A stretch of DNA of 64,000 bases from Flavobacterium sp. KJJ (GCF_000708595.2 NZ_JARP01000004.1:1-64000), one strand, 5' to 3'. Shown: positions 33,920 through 42,941, numbered from the stretch's first letter. A program made the numbers and translations. The notes: a model not told the origin generated them from the letters alone.

Positions 33920-36328
33920 ATGAAAATGGAAAAGTATATTTTAAAATTTAATCAAATTGAGATTAATGATGTTAATAAAGTAGGAGGTAAAAATGCTTCT
34001 TTGGGAGAAATGTACAACAATCTTATTCCGCAAGGAATTAGGATTCCAAATGGTTTTGCCATTACTACAACTGCTTATAAAGATTTTATTATTTATAATA
34101 ATCTAAGTGCAAAACTAGACGAACTAATGAAAATTTTGGACAAGACAGAGTTCACGAACTTGAGTGAAATTGGTTTAAAAGCCCGAAAATTATTACTAGA
34201 TGCAAAGTTTCCGCTGGATTTACAAACTGCTATTTCATCTGCTTACAACAGCTTATCTGAAGGCAATGAACTTGCGGTTGCAGTAAGAAGCAGTGCGACA
34301 GCAGAAGATCTTGCTAATGCAAGTTTTGCAGGACAGCATGATTCGTTTTTAAACATAAAAGGAACTATGCCACTTATATATGCGGTTAAATGCTGTTTTG
34401 CATCACTTTATACAGATAGAGCCATTAAATACAGACAAGATAAAGGTTTTGATCATGACAAAGTATTTCTTTCGGTAGGAATTCAGCAAATGGTTCGTTC
34501 AGATTTGGCTTGTTCAGGAATAGGATTTACGCTTGAACCCGAGTCTGGATTTCGTGATTTGATTCATATTGCGGGTACTTGGGGTTTGGGCGAAACAATT
34601 GTTCAGGGAACCGTAACACCAGATGAGTTTCTTGTGTTTAAGACTTCTATTAAAAATAATAAAAGAGCCATATTACAAAAAAACCTTGGTACAAAAACTA
34701 AGATGCTTATTTACAATGAAAATTCAGCCGGAATAAATTCAACTGTTCTAAAAGTAACGCCACGGAAATGGTGCAATCAATTTGTTCTTGACGATTATGA
34801 AATTGAAAAACTAGCCAGATGGGCGCTAGTTATAGAAAATCATTATAAAAAGCCAATGGATTTTGAGTGGGCAAAAGACGGTTTAAATGGTGAGCTTTAT
34901 ATCATTCAGGCCCGACCAGAAACTGTCCATTCACAGATAAAGACCTTATCAATCAATTCTTATAAATTAGAGAAAAAAGGATCTGTCATTATAACGGGAG
35001 AAGCTATAGGCACTGCTATAACCAGCGGTTGTGCCAGAATATTGTTTTCTCCCGAAGAAGCTTTAAAATTGCATAAGGGAGATATCCTTATTACCAATTT
35101 TACTAGTCCAGACTGGGATCCTATCCTTAAAAAAGTGGCCGGAATTATCACTAATAAAGGAGGAAGAACAAGTCACGCTTCGATAGTCGCTCGTGAACTT
35201 GGAACTCCCGCTATAGTAGGAACAGAAAATGCTACCGAGTTAATCAAAGATGGTGATTTAATTACAATAAGCTGTGCCGAAGGAAAAACAGGATATGTAT
35301 ATAAAGATAAATTGAAATACATTCAAACAACCACCGCCTTTGATAAAATTAAACTGCCAGAAAAACCAAAAGTCCAGCTTATTGTTTCTGAGCCGGAAAA
35401 AGCTTTTGAGCTTTCTTTTTATCCTAATTATGGTGTGGGATTGCTTCGTATTGAATTTATTATAACTCATAATGTAAAAACACATCCAATGGCACTCATT
35501 CATCCCGAAAAAGTTACTGATCCAACTCAAAGCCTAGCAATTAATAAACTCACGGAAAATTATAATACTAAAGAAGATTATCTCATCGAAAAACTATCGC
35601 AGGGTGTTGCCACAATAGCTGCAGCTTTTTATCCAAAAGAAGTTATAGTAAGAATGAGCGATTTTAAGAGTAATGAATATTCAGGACTTCTTGGCGGTAC
35701 GTTTTTTGAACCGCAGGAAGAAAATCCAATGTTAGGCTTTCGCGGTGCTTCTCGTTATTATCACGAAAAATATCGTGAGGGATTTAAGCTCGAATGCCAG
35801 GCTATGAAAGTAGTTCGTGATGAAATGGGACTCACCAATGTAAAACTCATGATTCCGTTTTGCCGTACTCCTGAAGAAGGAAAAAGAATTATTGCACTTA
35901 TGGCAGAATACGGTTTAAAACAGCACGAAAACGGACTAGAAATATATGTCATGTCTGAAATACCATCTAATGTGTTACTTGCAGAAGAATTTGCTCAAAT
36001 TTTTGATGGTTTTTCTATAGGATCTAATGACCTAACACAACTGACTTTAGGTATAGATAGAGACTCCGAATTAATAGCTGATCTTTTTGATGAGCAAAAT
36101 AAAGCTTCGAAAACACTAATTCGTCAAATGATACAAACAGCAAATAAAATGAATAAAAAAATAGGCTTGTGTGGACAAGCACCGAGTGACTCAGCAGAAT
36201 TTACATTTTTTTTGGTAAAAGCAGGAATCACCAGTATCTCATTTAATGCTGATTCTGTGATAAGTGGTATTAATAATATTAACCAATCATTACATAAATC
36301 TTGTCAAGAAAAAGATTGTATTATTTAG
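33920..36328 (+). CDS. ppsA: Phosphoenolpyruvate synthase
   Basis: The product is 802 residues, the normal length for PEP synthase. An N-terminal PPDK/PEP-synthase nucleotide-binding domain is followed by the swivelling phosphohistidine domain. The catalytic His lies in GGRTSHASIVARELG (about 417-431). The C-terminal PEP-binding barrel ends GLCGQAPSDSAEF. It makes PEP from pyruvate and ATP in gluconeogenesis. A second start (M3) is possible. The gene heads the regulated cluster and is followed by the HK/regulator pair. Its 3' end contains the kinase promoter. Confidence 0.94.
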   Translation: MKMEKYILKFNQIEINDVNKVGGKNASLGEMYNNLIPQGIRIPNGFAITTTAYKDFIIYNNLSAKLDELMKILDKTEFTNLSEIGLKARKLLLDAKFPLDLQTAISSAYNSLSEGNELAVAVRSSATAEDLANASFAGQHDSFLNIKGTMPLIYAVKCCFASLYTDRAIKYRQDKGFDHDKVFLSVGIQQMVRSDLACSGIGFTLEPESGFRDLIHIAGTWGLGETIVQGTVTPDEFLVFKTSIKNNKRAILQKNLGTKTKMLIYNENSAGINSTVLKVTPRKWCNQFVLDDYEIEKLARWALVIENHYKKPMDFEWAKDGLNGELYIIQARPETVHSQIKTLSINSYKLEKKGSVIITGEAIGTAITSGCARILFSPEEALKLHKGDILITNFTSPDWDPILKKVAGIITNKGGRTSHASIVARELGTPAIVGTENATELIKDGDLITISCAEGKTGYVYKDKLKYIQTTTAFDKIKLPEKPKVQLIVSEPEKAFELSFYPNYGVGLLRIEFIITHNVKTHPMALIHPEKVTDPTQSLAINKLTENYNTKEDYLIEKLSQGVATIAAAFYPKEVIVRMSDFKSNEYSGLLGGTFFEPQEENPMLGFRGASRYYHEKYREGFKLECQAMKVVRDEMGLTNVKLMIPFCRTPEEGKRIIALMAEYGLKQHENGLEIYVMSEIPSNVLLAEEFAQIFDGFSIGSNDLTQLTLGIDRDSELIADLFDEQNKASKTLIRQMIQTANKMNKKIGLCGQAPSDSAEFTFFLVKAGITSISFNADSVISGINNINQSLHKSCQEKDCII

Positions 36329-36345
36329 CGCTGTAATTATTTTTG
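36316..36345 (+). promoter_or_regulatory. Promoter of the kinase-regulator operon
   Basis: TTG (36316-36318), 19 bases, TATTTTTG (36338-36345): a full consensus promoter that overlaps the end of ppsA. It suggests steady expression of the sensor pair, independent of the FNR-type sites. Confidence 0.75.
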
Positions 36346-36435
36346 AAATAATATCTACTATTACAAACTACTGATTACCAAAATTTTTATAAATATTTAT
36401 TATTACATTTGGCAATACCAATATCGATTTGTTAT

Positions 36436-37626
36436 ATGAAAAATCAGGCACTTCTAAATGCAATTATTGAAAATGCTATAGATGGGATCATAACGATTAG
36501 CGAAAAAGGAATTATAGAGTCGATAAACCCCTCGGCATGCAGGCTTTTTTTGTATACTCCCGAAGAAATCATTGGAAAAAACATTGCATTCTTGATGCCT
36601 TCTCCTGATAGAGAAAAACATGATTCTTACTTAGAAAATTATAAATCCTCCGGAATTCCGCATATTATAGGTCATGACAGAGATGTTCTTGGACGAAAAA
36701 AAGATGGCAATATTTTCCCCTTTAGACTTGGAGTCAGCGAAGTTAAATTTGAAGGAGAAAGAATTTTTGCAGGTTTTATTCATGACATGAGCCATCAAAA
36801 GGAAGCAGAAAGCAGATTAATGCAATATACACAGCATTTAGAGGAATTAGTAAAAGATCGTACTCATACTCTAAATGAAACAATTGAGGCATTAACCCAA
36901 ACACAAGAAGAAGTCAGCAGTACATTAGAAAAAGAAAAGGAGCTTAATAAAATTAAAAGCCGGCTTTTATCTATGGCTTCGCATGAATTTCGCACTCCGC
37001 TCAGTACAATTCAACTTTCTTCTTCTTTAATTCACCGTTATGCAGAAAATGGAAATAATTCAAAAATTCAAGCACATATCCTTAAAATAAAAAGTGCAAT
37101 AGCAAATTTAACCGGAATACTCGATGATTTTCTGCTTCTTGAAAAAGCTGAATCGAATAAAATTACACTGCAGATATCCTGTTTTAATCTTCAGGATTTT
37201 ATAAAGGAAATTATTGGAGAGCTCAAACTTCTCACTAAAAAAAAGCAGAAAATAATTAGCAAACAGAATACGGATGTTACTTTGGTAAAATTAGATAAAA
37301 ATCTCCTCAAAAATTGTATTATTAATCTTGTGTCTAACGCTATAAAGTATTCGGGAGAAGAAACGGAAATTGAGCTTTGGACTTCAATGAACAATAATAT
37401 AATAACGATTAACGTAAAAGACAATGGTATAGGAATTCCTGAGGAAGATCATGAGCATTTATTCGAAGCTTTTTTCAGGGCTCACAATACAGGTAATATT
37501 CCAGGAACTGGTCTAGGACTACATATTGTTTCGCGTTATGTATCGCTCATGAAGGGCACTATATCTTTTAAAAGTGCTGTTGATAAAGGAACTTTATTTA
37601 CTATTGAATTACCACGTTATGACTAA
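36436..37626 (+). CDS. FixL-like PAS histidine kinase, predicted haem oxygen sensor
   Basis: The product is 396 residues, soluble, with no TM segment. One PAS domain (about 5-120) precedes a coiled-coil linker, HisKA with phospho-H183 (MASHEFRTPL) and HATPase (N box about 296-303, DNGIG 329-333, GTGLGL 357-362). The PAS aligns without gaps to Bradyrhizobium FixL: H62 for the haem ligand His200, I77 for I215, R82 for R220. R206 is replaced by N68. MPSPDREKHDSYL and GRKKDGNIFPF are FixL-like stretches. It is therefore a likely haem-based oxygen sensor, not proven. The ATG at 36436 was chosen over a TTG at 36409. It overlaps its regulator by 8 bases. Confidence 0.88.
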   Translation: MKNQALLNAIIENAIDGIITISEKGIIESINPSACRLFLYTPEEIIGKNIAFLMPSPDREKHDSYLENYKSSGIPHIIGHDRDVLGRKKDGNIFPFRLGVSEVKFEGERIFAGFIHDMSHQKEAESRLMQYTQHLEELVKDRTHTLNETIEALTQTQEEVSSTLEKEKELNKIKSRLLSMASHEFRTPLSTIQLSSSLIHRYAENGNNSKIQAHILKIKSAIANLTGILDDFLLLEKAESNKITLQISCFNLQDFIKEIIGELKLLTKKKQKIISKQNTDVTLVKLDKNLLKNCIINLVSNAIKYSGEETEIELWTSMNNNIITINVKDNGIGIPEEDHEHLFEAFFRAHNTGNIPGTGLGLHIVSRYVSLMKGTISFKSAVDKGTLFTIELPRYD

Positions 37627-38668
37627 AATACTTATTATTGAAGACAATGACAATATCAGAGAAAATGTTGTTGAGATACTTGAACTCTCAGGATATGAAG
37701 TTTTTGAAGCAGATAATGGAAAAACTGGAGTAGAAATAGCGCTTAAAATGAAACCAGATATTGTGCTGTGCGATATTATGATGCCTGAACTTGACGGTTA
37801 TGGTGTATTACACATTCTTCATAAAAATCCAGAGACACAGGCAACACCTATAATATTTTTAACTGCAAAAGCAGAAAGAGTGGATGTAAGAAAAGGCATG
37901 GAATTAGGTGTTGATGATTATCTAACTAAACCTTTTGACGACTTAGAACTTTTGAGAGCCATTGAAGCCAGATTAAAAAAAAGAGAACTGCAACAACTGT
38001 TTTATGGACAGACTGCTGAAAACCTCAACACTCTTATTTCTAAAGAAGATGGACTTCTTAAACTGAAGGAAATCATGCTGGACCGCAACACCAGACAGTA
38101 TAAAAAAAATCAATACATTAATTATGAAGGAGATCATGTAACAGGCATTTATTACATCATTAGTGGAAAAGTAAAAACCGTAAAACTTACAGAAGATGGG
38201 CGTGAGCTTATTACGGGTGTATATAAAGAAAATGATTACCTCGATATCAGCATTTTATTTTCTAACGATACTTACAATGACACTACAATCGCTTTAGAAG
38301 AAACTGTTTTAAGTTTTCTGCCAACCCAACAACTCGACAAACTTCTGTTTCTTTATCCTGATGTAGGTACAAAATTTATTAAAATTCTCGCTAACGATAT
38401 GAGAGAAAAAGAGGCTCGTCTCCTGCAAATTGCTTATATGTCAGTGCGAAAAAGAATTGCTCAAGGTATCGTTCATTTACTGTTACAGCACGGTGCAGAT
38501 GGTTCCAGTATCAAGTTCAGCAGAGATGACCTTGCGGCATTTTCTGGAACTTCGCCAGAAACAGTGAGCCGTACCTTAAGTGATTTTAAAGCAGAAGGAC
38601 TAATTGAGAAAACAGCCAGTACCATTCGTGTACTTAATTTAGATAAATTAGGAAAAATAAAAAACTAA
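37619..38668 (+). CDS. Receiver-CRP/FNR fusion response regulator (FixK-like output)
   Basis: The product is 349 residues. Receiver domain 1-120 has phosphoacceptor D52 (LCDIMMPELDG), T82 and K104. A cNMP-binding-type beta-roll (about 150-255) and a C-terminal helix-turn-helix (about 295-345) follow. The recognition helix SPETVSRTL contains E314, S317 and R318, the E-x-x-S-R pattern of FNR/FixK that reads TTGAT. The only cysteine is in the receiver, so there is no Fe-S cluster and it cannot sense oxygen itself. The ATG at 37619 lies inside the kinase end, so expression is coupled. It is inferred to bind the six TGAT-N4-ATCA sites in the neighbouring genes. Confidence 0.92.
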   Translation: MTKILIIEDNDNIRENVVEILELSGYEVFEADNGKTGVEIALKMKPDIVLCDIMMPELDGYGVLHILHKNPETQATPIIFLTAKAERVDVRKGMELGVDDYLTKPFDDLELLRAIEARLKKRELQQLFYGQTAENLNTLISKEDGLLKLKEIMLDRNTRQYKKNQYINYEGDHVTGIYYIISGKVKTVKLTEDGRELITGVYKENDYLDISILFSNDTYNDTTIALEETVLSFLPTQQLDKLLFLYPDVGTKFIKILANDMREKEARLLQIAYMSVRKRIAQGIVHLLLQHGADGSSIKFSRDDLAAFSGTSPETVSRTLSDFKAEGLIEKTASTIRVLNLDKLGKIKN

Positions 38669-38677
38669 GCGAACAAT

Positions 38678-38691
38678 GTGATGATTATCAT
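38678..38691 (+). promoter_or_regulatory. FNR/FixK-type site 1 upstream of hsp20
   Basis: GTGAT-GATT-ATCAT, 95 bases before the hsp20 ATG. It is centred about 37 bases before the end of a TATTTTG element at 38716-38722, the position expected for class II activation. Confidence 0.6.
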
Positions 38692-38699
38692 ATTGTTAC

Positions 38700-38713
38700 A
38701 TGATTTATATCAT
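38700..38713 (+). promoter_or_regulatory. FNR/FixK-type site 2 upstream of hsp20
   Basis: ATGAT-TTAT-ATCAT, 22 bases (two helical turns) from site 1 and close to the TATTTTG element. It could give cooperative binding or repression at high regulator level. Confidence 0.6.
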
Positions 38714-38785
38714 TCTATTTTGCACTAATCTATCATAATTTTGATTAAACAAATCAACAAATGTTTAATTTAAATTTATTATATC

Positions 38786-39235
38786 ATGACAACATTAATC
38801 CCAACTAAAAAAAATGGTTCTTCACCAAGTATTTTTGAAGATTTTTTTAATGATGGTTTTCTTGATGTTCCTCCTTTTTTTGCTTTTGCAAATCAAAAAG
38901 GGGCTTTCATTCCGAATGTAAATGTAATAGAAAACACAGATAATTTTGAGATTGAAATGGCTGCGCCGGGACTCCAAAACAAGGATTTTAAAGCAGAAAT
39001 TAATAATGGCGTATTAAATATCAGTGCACAAAAAGAAGAAGAATTCAAAGAAGAAGATAAAAATTATAGAAAAAGAGAATTTTGCTATACTTCTTTCAGT
39101 CGTTCATTTATACTTCCTGAAAATATAGCAGCTGATAAAATTGATGCGAATTATAAAAATGGAGTTTTAAAACTTACGCTTCCTAAAAAGAACAGCAGCC
39201 CTAAAACACCTGTAAAACAAATTAAAATTGGATAA
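38786..39235 (+). CDS. Hsp20 / small heat-shock protein
   Basis: The product is 149 residues with one alpha-crystallin domain (about 45-140). VNVIENTDNFEIEMAAPGLQNKDFKAEINNGVLNISA is the conserved core and KIDANYKNGVLKLTLPK the GVL motif. An IxI-like tail (KQIKIG) follows. It is an ATP-independent holdase for unfolding proteins. Two FNR-type palindromes lie upstream, so it is probably induced with the oxygen/stress circuit rather than only by heat. It is followed by a large hairpin and then the ATP-cone gene. Confidence 0.95.
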   Translation: MTTLIPTKKNGSSPSIFEDFFNDGFLDVPPFFAFANQKGAFIPNVNVIENTDNFEIEMAAPGLQNKDFKAEINNGVLNISAQKEEEFKEEDKNYRKREFCYTSFSRSFILPENIAADKIDANYKNGVLKLTLPKKNSSPKTPVKQIKIG

Positions 39236-39240
39236 TAGTA

Positions 39241-39288
39241 AAATTATAAAATACATGCAGAATTGTTTCTGCAGGTATTTTATAATTT
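39241..39288 (+). terminator. Hairpin after hsp20
   Basis: Long stem AAATTATAAAATAC (39241-39254) and GTATTTTATAATTT (39275-39288) with an inner GCAGAA/TTCTGC stem. It may be a partial terminator or an mRNA end stabiliser between hsp20 and the next gene, which starts 19 bases later. Confidence 0.55.
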
Positions 39289-39306
39289 TAAACTGGAAAA
39301 GCAGCC

Positions 39307-40137
39307 ATGAAAGTAATTAAGCACTCGGGACATATTGTTCCTTTTGATGTAGAAAAATTAAAGATATCTCTTCAAAAATCCGGTGCTTCACCTAACCTAA
39401 TTCAGGAATCGCTGGCTCAAATACAAAACCAGATTTATGAAGGAATAACAACCAAACAGATATACAAAATGGCTTATGCTATTTTAAAAAAAGCTTCGAA
39501 TGGTCATGCTGCGCGGTATAATTTGCGCTCTGCCCTGCAAATGCTTGGTCCGGCTGGTTTTTTCTTCGAAAAATTTATAGCACGATTATATGCTGCCGAC
39601 GGTTTTAAAACCAGAACCAACTTAACGCTACAGGGTAAATGTGTCTCGCATGAAGTAGATGTAATGTTGAAAAAAGAGAATCTAATTTCGATGATTGAAT
39701 GTAAATTTCACAGCAGCAGAGAAGGTTCTTCTGATGTAAAAGTTCCTATGTATATTCTATCTCGTTTTAATGACCTTAAGGTGAAACAGCATAGTATTTT
39801 TTCGAGCAGCGAAACTATTAATTCCTGTATTATAGTGACCAATAACCGATTTACTAAAGATGCGGAAAGTTTCGCAAACTGCAGTGGAATATCGCTATTA
39901 AGCTGGGATTATCCAAAAGATAACAACATCAAAAGTAAAATCGATAAAGGGGCACTCTACCCTATTACCTGTCTCACTACCTTATCAATGGTAGAAAAGG
40001 AAAAATTGCTGATTCTGAATCAATTACTCGTAAAAGATCTTATTAACGATTCTCATAGTCTTCATAAAATTGGCCTTAGCGAAAACCGGGTTCGAAATGT
40101 ATTGAAAGAAGCTTCACAAATTTGTAAACTTATCTGA
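39307..40137 (+). CDS. ATP-cone / PD-(D/E)xK nuclease-like fusion protein
   Basis: The product is 276 residues. An N-terminal ATP-cone (1-90; VIKHSGHIVPFDVEKLKISL) is the nucleotide-sensing domain of ribonucleotide reductase and NrdR. A nuclease-like domain follows: EVDVMLKKENLISMIECKFH has the D...ExK spacing (D, then E-C-K) of restriction-endonuclease folds. The C-terminal helical part is unassigned. A nuclease gated by adenine nucleotides is inferred, not shown. It ends one base before the MBL-fold nuclease gene, so the two form an operon. Confidence 0.82.
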   Translation: MKVIKHSGHIVPFDVEKLKISLQKSGASPNLIQESLAQIQNQIYEGITTKQIYKMAYAILKKASNGHAARYNLRSALQMLGPAGFFFEKFIARLYAADGFKTRTNLTLQGKCVSHEVDVMLKKENLISMIECKFHSSREGSSDVKVPMYILSRFNDLKVKQHSIFSSSETINSCIIVTNNRFTKDAESFANCSGISLLSWDYPKDNNIKSKIDKGALYPITCLTTLSMVEKEKLLILNQLLVKDLINDSHSLHKIGLSENRVRNVLKEASQICKLI

Positions 40138-40138
40138 G

Positions 40139-41494
40139 ATGAAAATAAAATTCATAGGTGGTTCAGGAACTGTAACAGGATCCAAAACTCTGATCGAAAG
40201 CAATGGTGTCAGAATATTGGTTGACTGTGGTCTTTTTCAAGGACTTAAAGCTCTAAGAGAACTCAATTGGGAACCCTTGCCAATTTTACCCTCTACTATA
40301 GATTATGTTTTATTAACCCACGGTCATCTTGATCACTGCGGCTGGCTGCCAAGATTGGTTGCGCAAGGATTTAAAGGATATATATATTGCACGAGTCCCA
40401 CCAAAGCAGTGGCTGAGCTTGTTCTTTTAGACAGTGGTAAAATTCAGGAAGAAGAAGCTAATAAAGCCAACAAAGAACTTTATTCTAAACATGAAAAAGC
40501 AGAACCTCTTTATACGGTAGTTCAGGCAGAAAATGTTCTTCCTTTTTTTAAAGTGATACAACCCAATCTATCAATTGTTGTGGCAAATGATATTGCTGCC
40601 GTTTTTTCGAGTGCCGGACATATTATTGGTGCCTGCAGTATTACACTTACTATAGAGGGGAAAACTTTGATTTTTTCGGGCGATATTGGGCGAGATGATG
40701 ACGTATTAATGTTTCCGCCAACAAAACCTTCAAGGGCAGATTATATTTTTTTAGAAAGTACTTACGGCAATCGGTTGCATCCTGATCTCGACGTAAAAAA
40801 AGAGCTGGAAAACTATATCAATAGTACTATCGAAAAAAACGGAACTGTAATTATTCCTGGTTTTGCTGTCGAGAGAGCGCAATCCATAATGTATCTTTTA
40901 TGGAAACTTAAAACAGAAAGAAAAATACCTAACGTCCCCTACATCCTTGACACTCCTATGGGCGCCAGCGTACTTGATGTTTTTTTGGAAAATATGCAAT
41001 GGCATAAGCTTTCTGTTAATGATTGTCATGAAATGTTCAAAATGTTCAGAATCGTTTCTGAATTCGATCAAACCATTCGTATTATTGAAGATCCTCAGCC
41101 AAAAGTAATTATCGCAGCAAGCGGTATGGTTACAGGAGGCCGCGTATTATCTTACTTGCAACAATATATAAGTATAGAAAAAACCACAGTAATAATTGTT
41201 GGCTATCAAGCAGAAGGTACTCGTGGAAGAAAGCTTCTTGAAGGAGCTGATGAAATTAAAATTTATGGAAAATATTATCCTGTAAAAGCTAAAATTGCTC
41301 AAATTGAAGGGCTATCTGCGCATGGTGATCAAGAAGATTTGCTAAACTGGCTTTCTGCTCTTAAAAATAATCCAAGGTGCATTTATTTGGTTCATGGAGA
41401 AAACCTTCCATCAGAGGAACTTCGAATTAAAATTCAAGATAGATATGGTTTTAAATGCACTGTTCCGTTTATGGGAACGGAAATAGAAATTTAG
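40139..41494 (+). CDS. Metallo-beta-lactamase / beta-CASP ribonuclease
   Basis: The product is 451 residues. An MBL-fold domain carries motif 2 (LTHGHLDHCG), motif 3 (SSAGHIIGA) and motif 4 (SGDIGRDDD). The beta-CASP domain has motif A in ESTYGNR. The C-terminal motifs are IIAASGMVTGGR and GLSAHGDQEDLL (RMMBL). This is the CPSF73/YsdA-like RNA-processing family, likely an RNA exo- or endonuclease. It is tightly linked to the ATP-cone/nuclease fusion, so a role in RNA turnover during stress is inferred. Confidence 0.92.
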   Translation: MKIKFIGGSGTVTGSKTLIESNGVRILVDCGLFQGLKALRELNWEPLPILPSTIDYVLLTHGHLDHCGWLPRLVAQGFKGYIYCTSPTKAVAELVLLDSGKIQEEEANKANKELYSKHEKAEPLYTVVQAENVLPFFKVIQPNLSIVVANDIAAVFSSAGHIIGACSITLTIEGKTLIFSGDIGRDDDVLMFPPTKPSRADYIFLESTYGNRLHPDLDVKKELENYINSTIEKNGTVIIPGFAVERAQSIMYLLWKLKTERKIPNVPYILDTPMGASVLDVFLENMQWHKLSVNDCHEMFKMFRIVSEFDQTIRIIEDPQPKVIIAASGMVTGGRVLSYLQQYISIEKTTVIIVGYQAEGTRGRKLLEGADEIKIYGKYYPVKAKIAQIEGLSAHGDQEDLLNWLSALKNNPRCIYLVHGENLPSEELRIKIQDRYGFKCTVPFMGTEIEI

Positions 41495-41629
41495 AAATCA
41501 TTTATTTCTCCTGATCTTTTATTCCCTTACACAATAAAATAGCTACTTATCCTTATGAGATAAAACAAAATATTAACTGGTAAAAAGTGGTCAGTTCTAA
41601 GCTCCCAATAAAGCTGTGATAAAATTTAA

Positions 41630-42067
41630 CTATCCTACACAAACAGATGGAAATATGTGCAGTCTCACTTTTAAAGCGTTTAAAACTAAACCCTGATCCT
41701 TGCATACAGAAAAAAGCTTTAAAATCTTATTAATATGATTACTCTCTGAAATAATAACTGTTGGGCGAATCACAATATCTGTTATTTCTGAAAATTCATC
41801 GGATATAAGTATAGAAGCTCGTGCCGTACTCTTAAAACTTTTGAATATAATGCCTTTGTTTTTTGCTGCTCTAAAAAATGCCGTCATATAAGAACTTTCT
41901 ATAGATGCAATAAACAAATGCTCAGACGACCATACATCTTCATCTATTCTTTTTAAACACGAATATGGAGCCACTTCAATAGTGCTGTTAAAAATCACCG
42001 AGGTTAATAGTGCTTTTTTATTTTCTTGCCAATCTAAATTTACCTGATATTCTTCTGCATTCTCCAT
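41630..42067 (-). CDS. OsmC-like protein lacking the catalytic cysteine
   Basis: The product is 145 residues with an OsmC/Ohr fold: APYSCLKRIDEDVWSSEHLFIASIESSYMTAFFRAAKNKGI is the family core, then DIVIRPTVII. OsmC proteins are thiol peroxidases with a Cys before the helix (usually C-[FY]-M-T) and a second Cys later. Here the first position is serine (ESSYMT), while a cysteine is present near the end (SVCKDQG). It is therefore probably inactive as a classical peroxidase, or uses another chemistry. It is divergent from the GSP17M-like gene across a region with two FNR-type sites. Confidence 0.8.
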   Translation of the reverse strand: MENAEEYQVNLDWQENKKALLTSVIFNSTIEVAPYSCLKRIDEDVWSSEHLFIASIESSYMTAFFRAAKNKGIIFKSFKSTARASILISDEFSEITDIVIRPTVIISESNHINKILKLFSVCKDQGLVLNALKVRLHIFPSVCVG

Positions 42068-42163
42068 ATAACGTTTTTTTAGCTAGTATCTAAAGTTGTT
42101 TGTTCAGGTCATTTATTTTACTTCTAGCAATAACTAAATTAATTCATTGTCATTTTATAAGAA

Positions 42164-42177
42164 ATGATTTTCATCAC
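42164..42177. promoter_or_regulatory. FNR/FixK-type site 1, OsmC-like / GSP17M-like region
   Basis: ATGAT-TTTC-ATCAC. It is 97 bases from the OsmC-like start on the minus strand and 252 bases from the plus-strand gene, so it most likely serves the OsmC-like gene. Confidence 0.6.
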
Positions 42178-42259
42178 ACTATAATGCTACCATATTGCAA
42201 ACAAAAATTATTCATAATCAAGTAGTTAAAACAAAAAGTAGTAAAGATCATTTTTATCC

Positions 42260-42273
42260 ATGATTCAGATCAT
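42260..42273. promoter_or_regulatory. FNR/FixK-type site 2, OsmC-like / GSP17M-like region
   Basis: ATGAT-TCAG-ATCAT, 156 bases upstream of the GSP17M-like start and likely to serve it. Confidence 0.6.
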
Positions 42274-42428
42274 TTTATTTTTTTACGTTTTATTGGAATT
42301 TTATCAAAGAAATTAAAAGACTTTTTTTATTCACTTGTACAAATTATAGCTTATTAAATATGGCTTTAAGGTTAGCATTAATAAAAAAAAATCTCAGTAA
42401 AAATTATAATAACTAAAAAATAGACGTA

Positions 42429-42941
42429 ATGGAAAATCAAAAACTATTTGTAGCAAATTATAAAACAATGGACCAAGCTGAAGATGCTGTCAAAAAACTA
42501 AAAAAAAGTGGTTACGATATTACAAATTTGACTATAGTAGGAACAGATTGCTATATAGAACAAAGCATTATAGGATATTTTAACATTTACGACAAAATGG
42601 AAAAATGGAGCACAGTTGGGTTATTTGCTATCGGCTTATGTGGACTTATATTTGGATTTTCATTTATTTTTAATTTCGCTGTAAACCTTCCTTATTTTAA
42701 AATTCCAATTATATATGCATGTATCGCTGTACTTTTAGGAGCTATGTTGCCTTTAATTGGTATGGCACTTTCAAAAGAAAAAAACATAAAATATAAAACA
42801 GAAGTAAAGGCAAGAAAATTCATGCTCTTTGCTCAAGATAATGTTGCGAAAATTGAAGTAATAAGAAACATATTGCAGATTCATATTCCAAAAGAAAACT
42901 CAATAGCAGAAAAAGAAAACCAGATGATTTTAGAAAATTAA
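42429..42941 (+). CDS. General stress protein 17M-like membrane protein
   Basis: The product is 170 residues. KLFVANYKTMDQAEDAVKKLKKSGYDITNLTIVG is the GSP17M/YflT-like domain. Two TM helices follow at about 60-83 and 95-115, then a cytosolic tail. YflT-type proteins are general-stress induced and of unknown biochemistry. It is first in a series of stress genes (BON, small membrane protein, USP) on the same strand, probably driven by the site at 42260-42273. Confidence 0.82.
   Translation: MENQKLFVANYKTMDQAEDAVKKLKKSGYDITNLTIVGTDCYIEQSIIGYFNIYDKMEKWSTVGLFAIGLCGLIFGFSFIFNFAVNLPYFKIPIIYACIAVLLGAMLPLIGMALSKEKNIKYKTEVKARKFMLFAQDNVAKIEVIRNILQIHIPKENSIAEKENQMILEN

Larger units (their letters stand above)
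42068..42428. other. Divergent regulatory region, 361 bases
   Basis: AT-rich region between the OsmC-like and GSP17M-like genes, with two FNR/FixK-type palindromes (42164-42177 and 42260-42273) and no TAnnTTTG element at standard spacing. No coding frame seen. The two sites could serve each direction. Confidence 0.6.
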
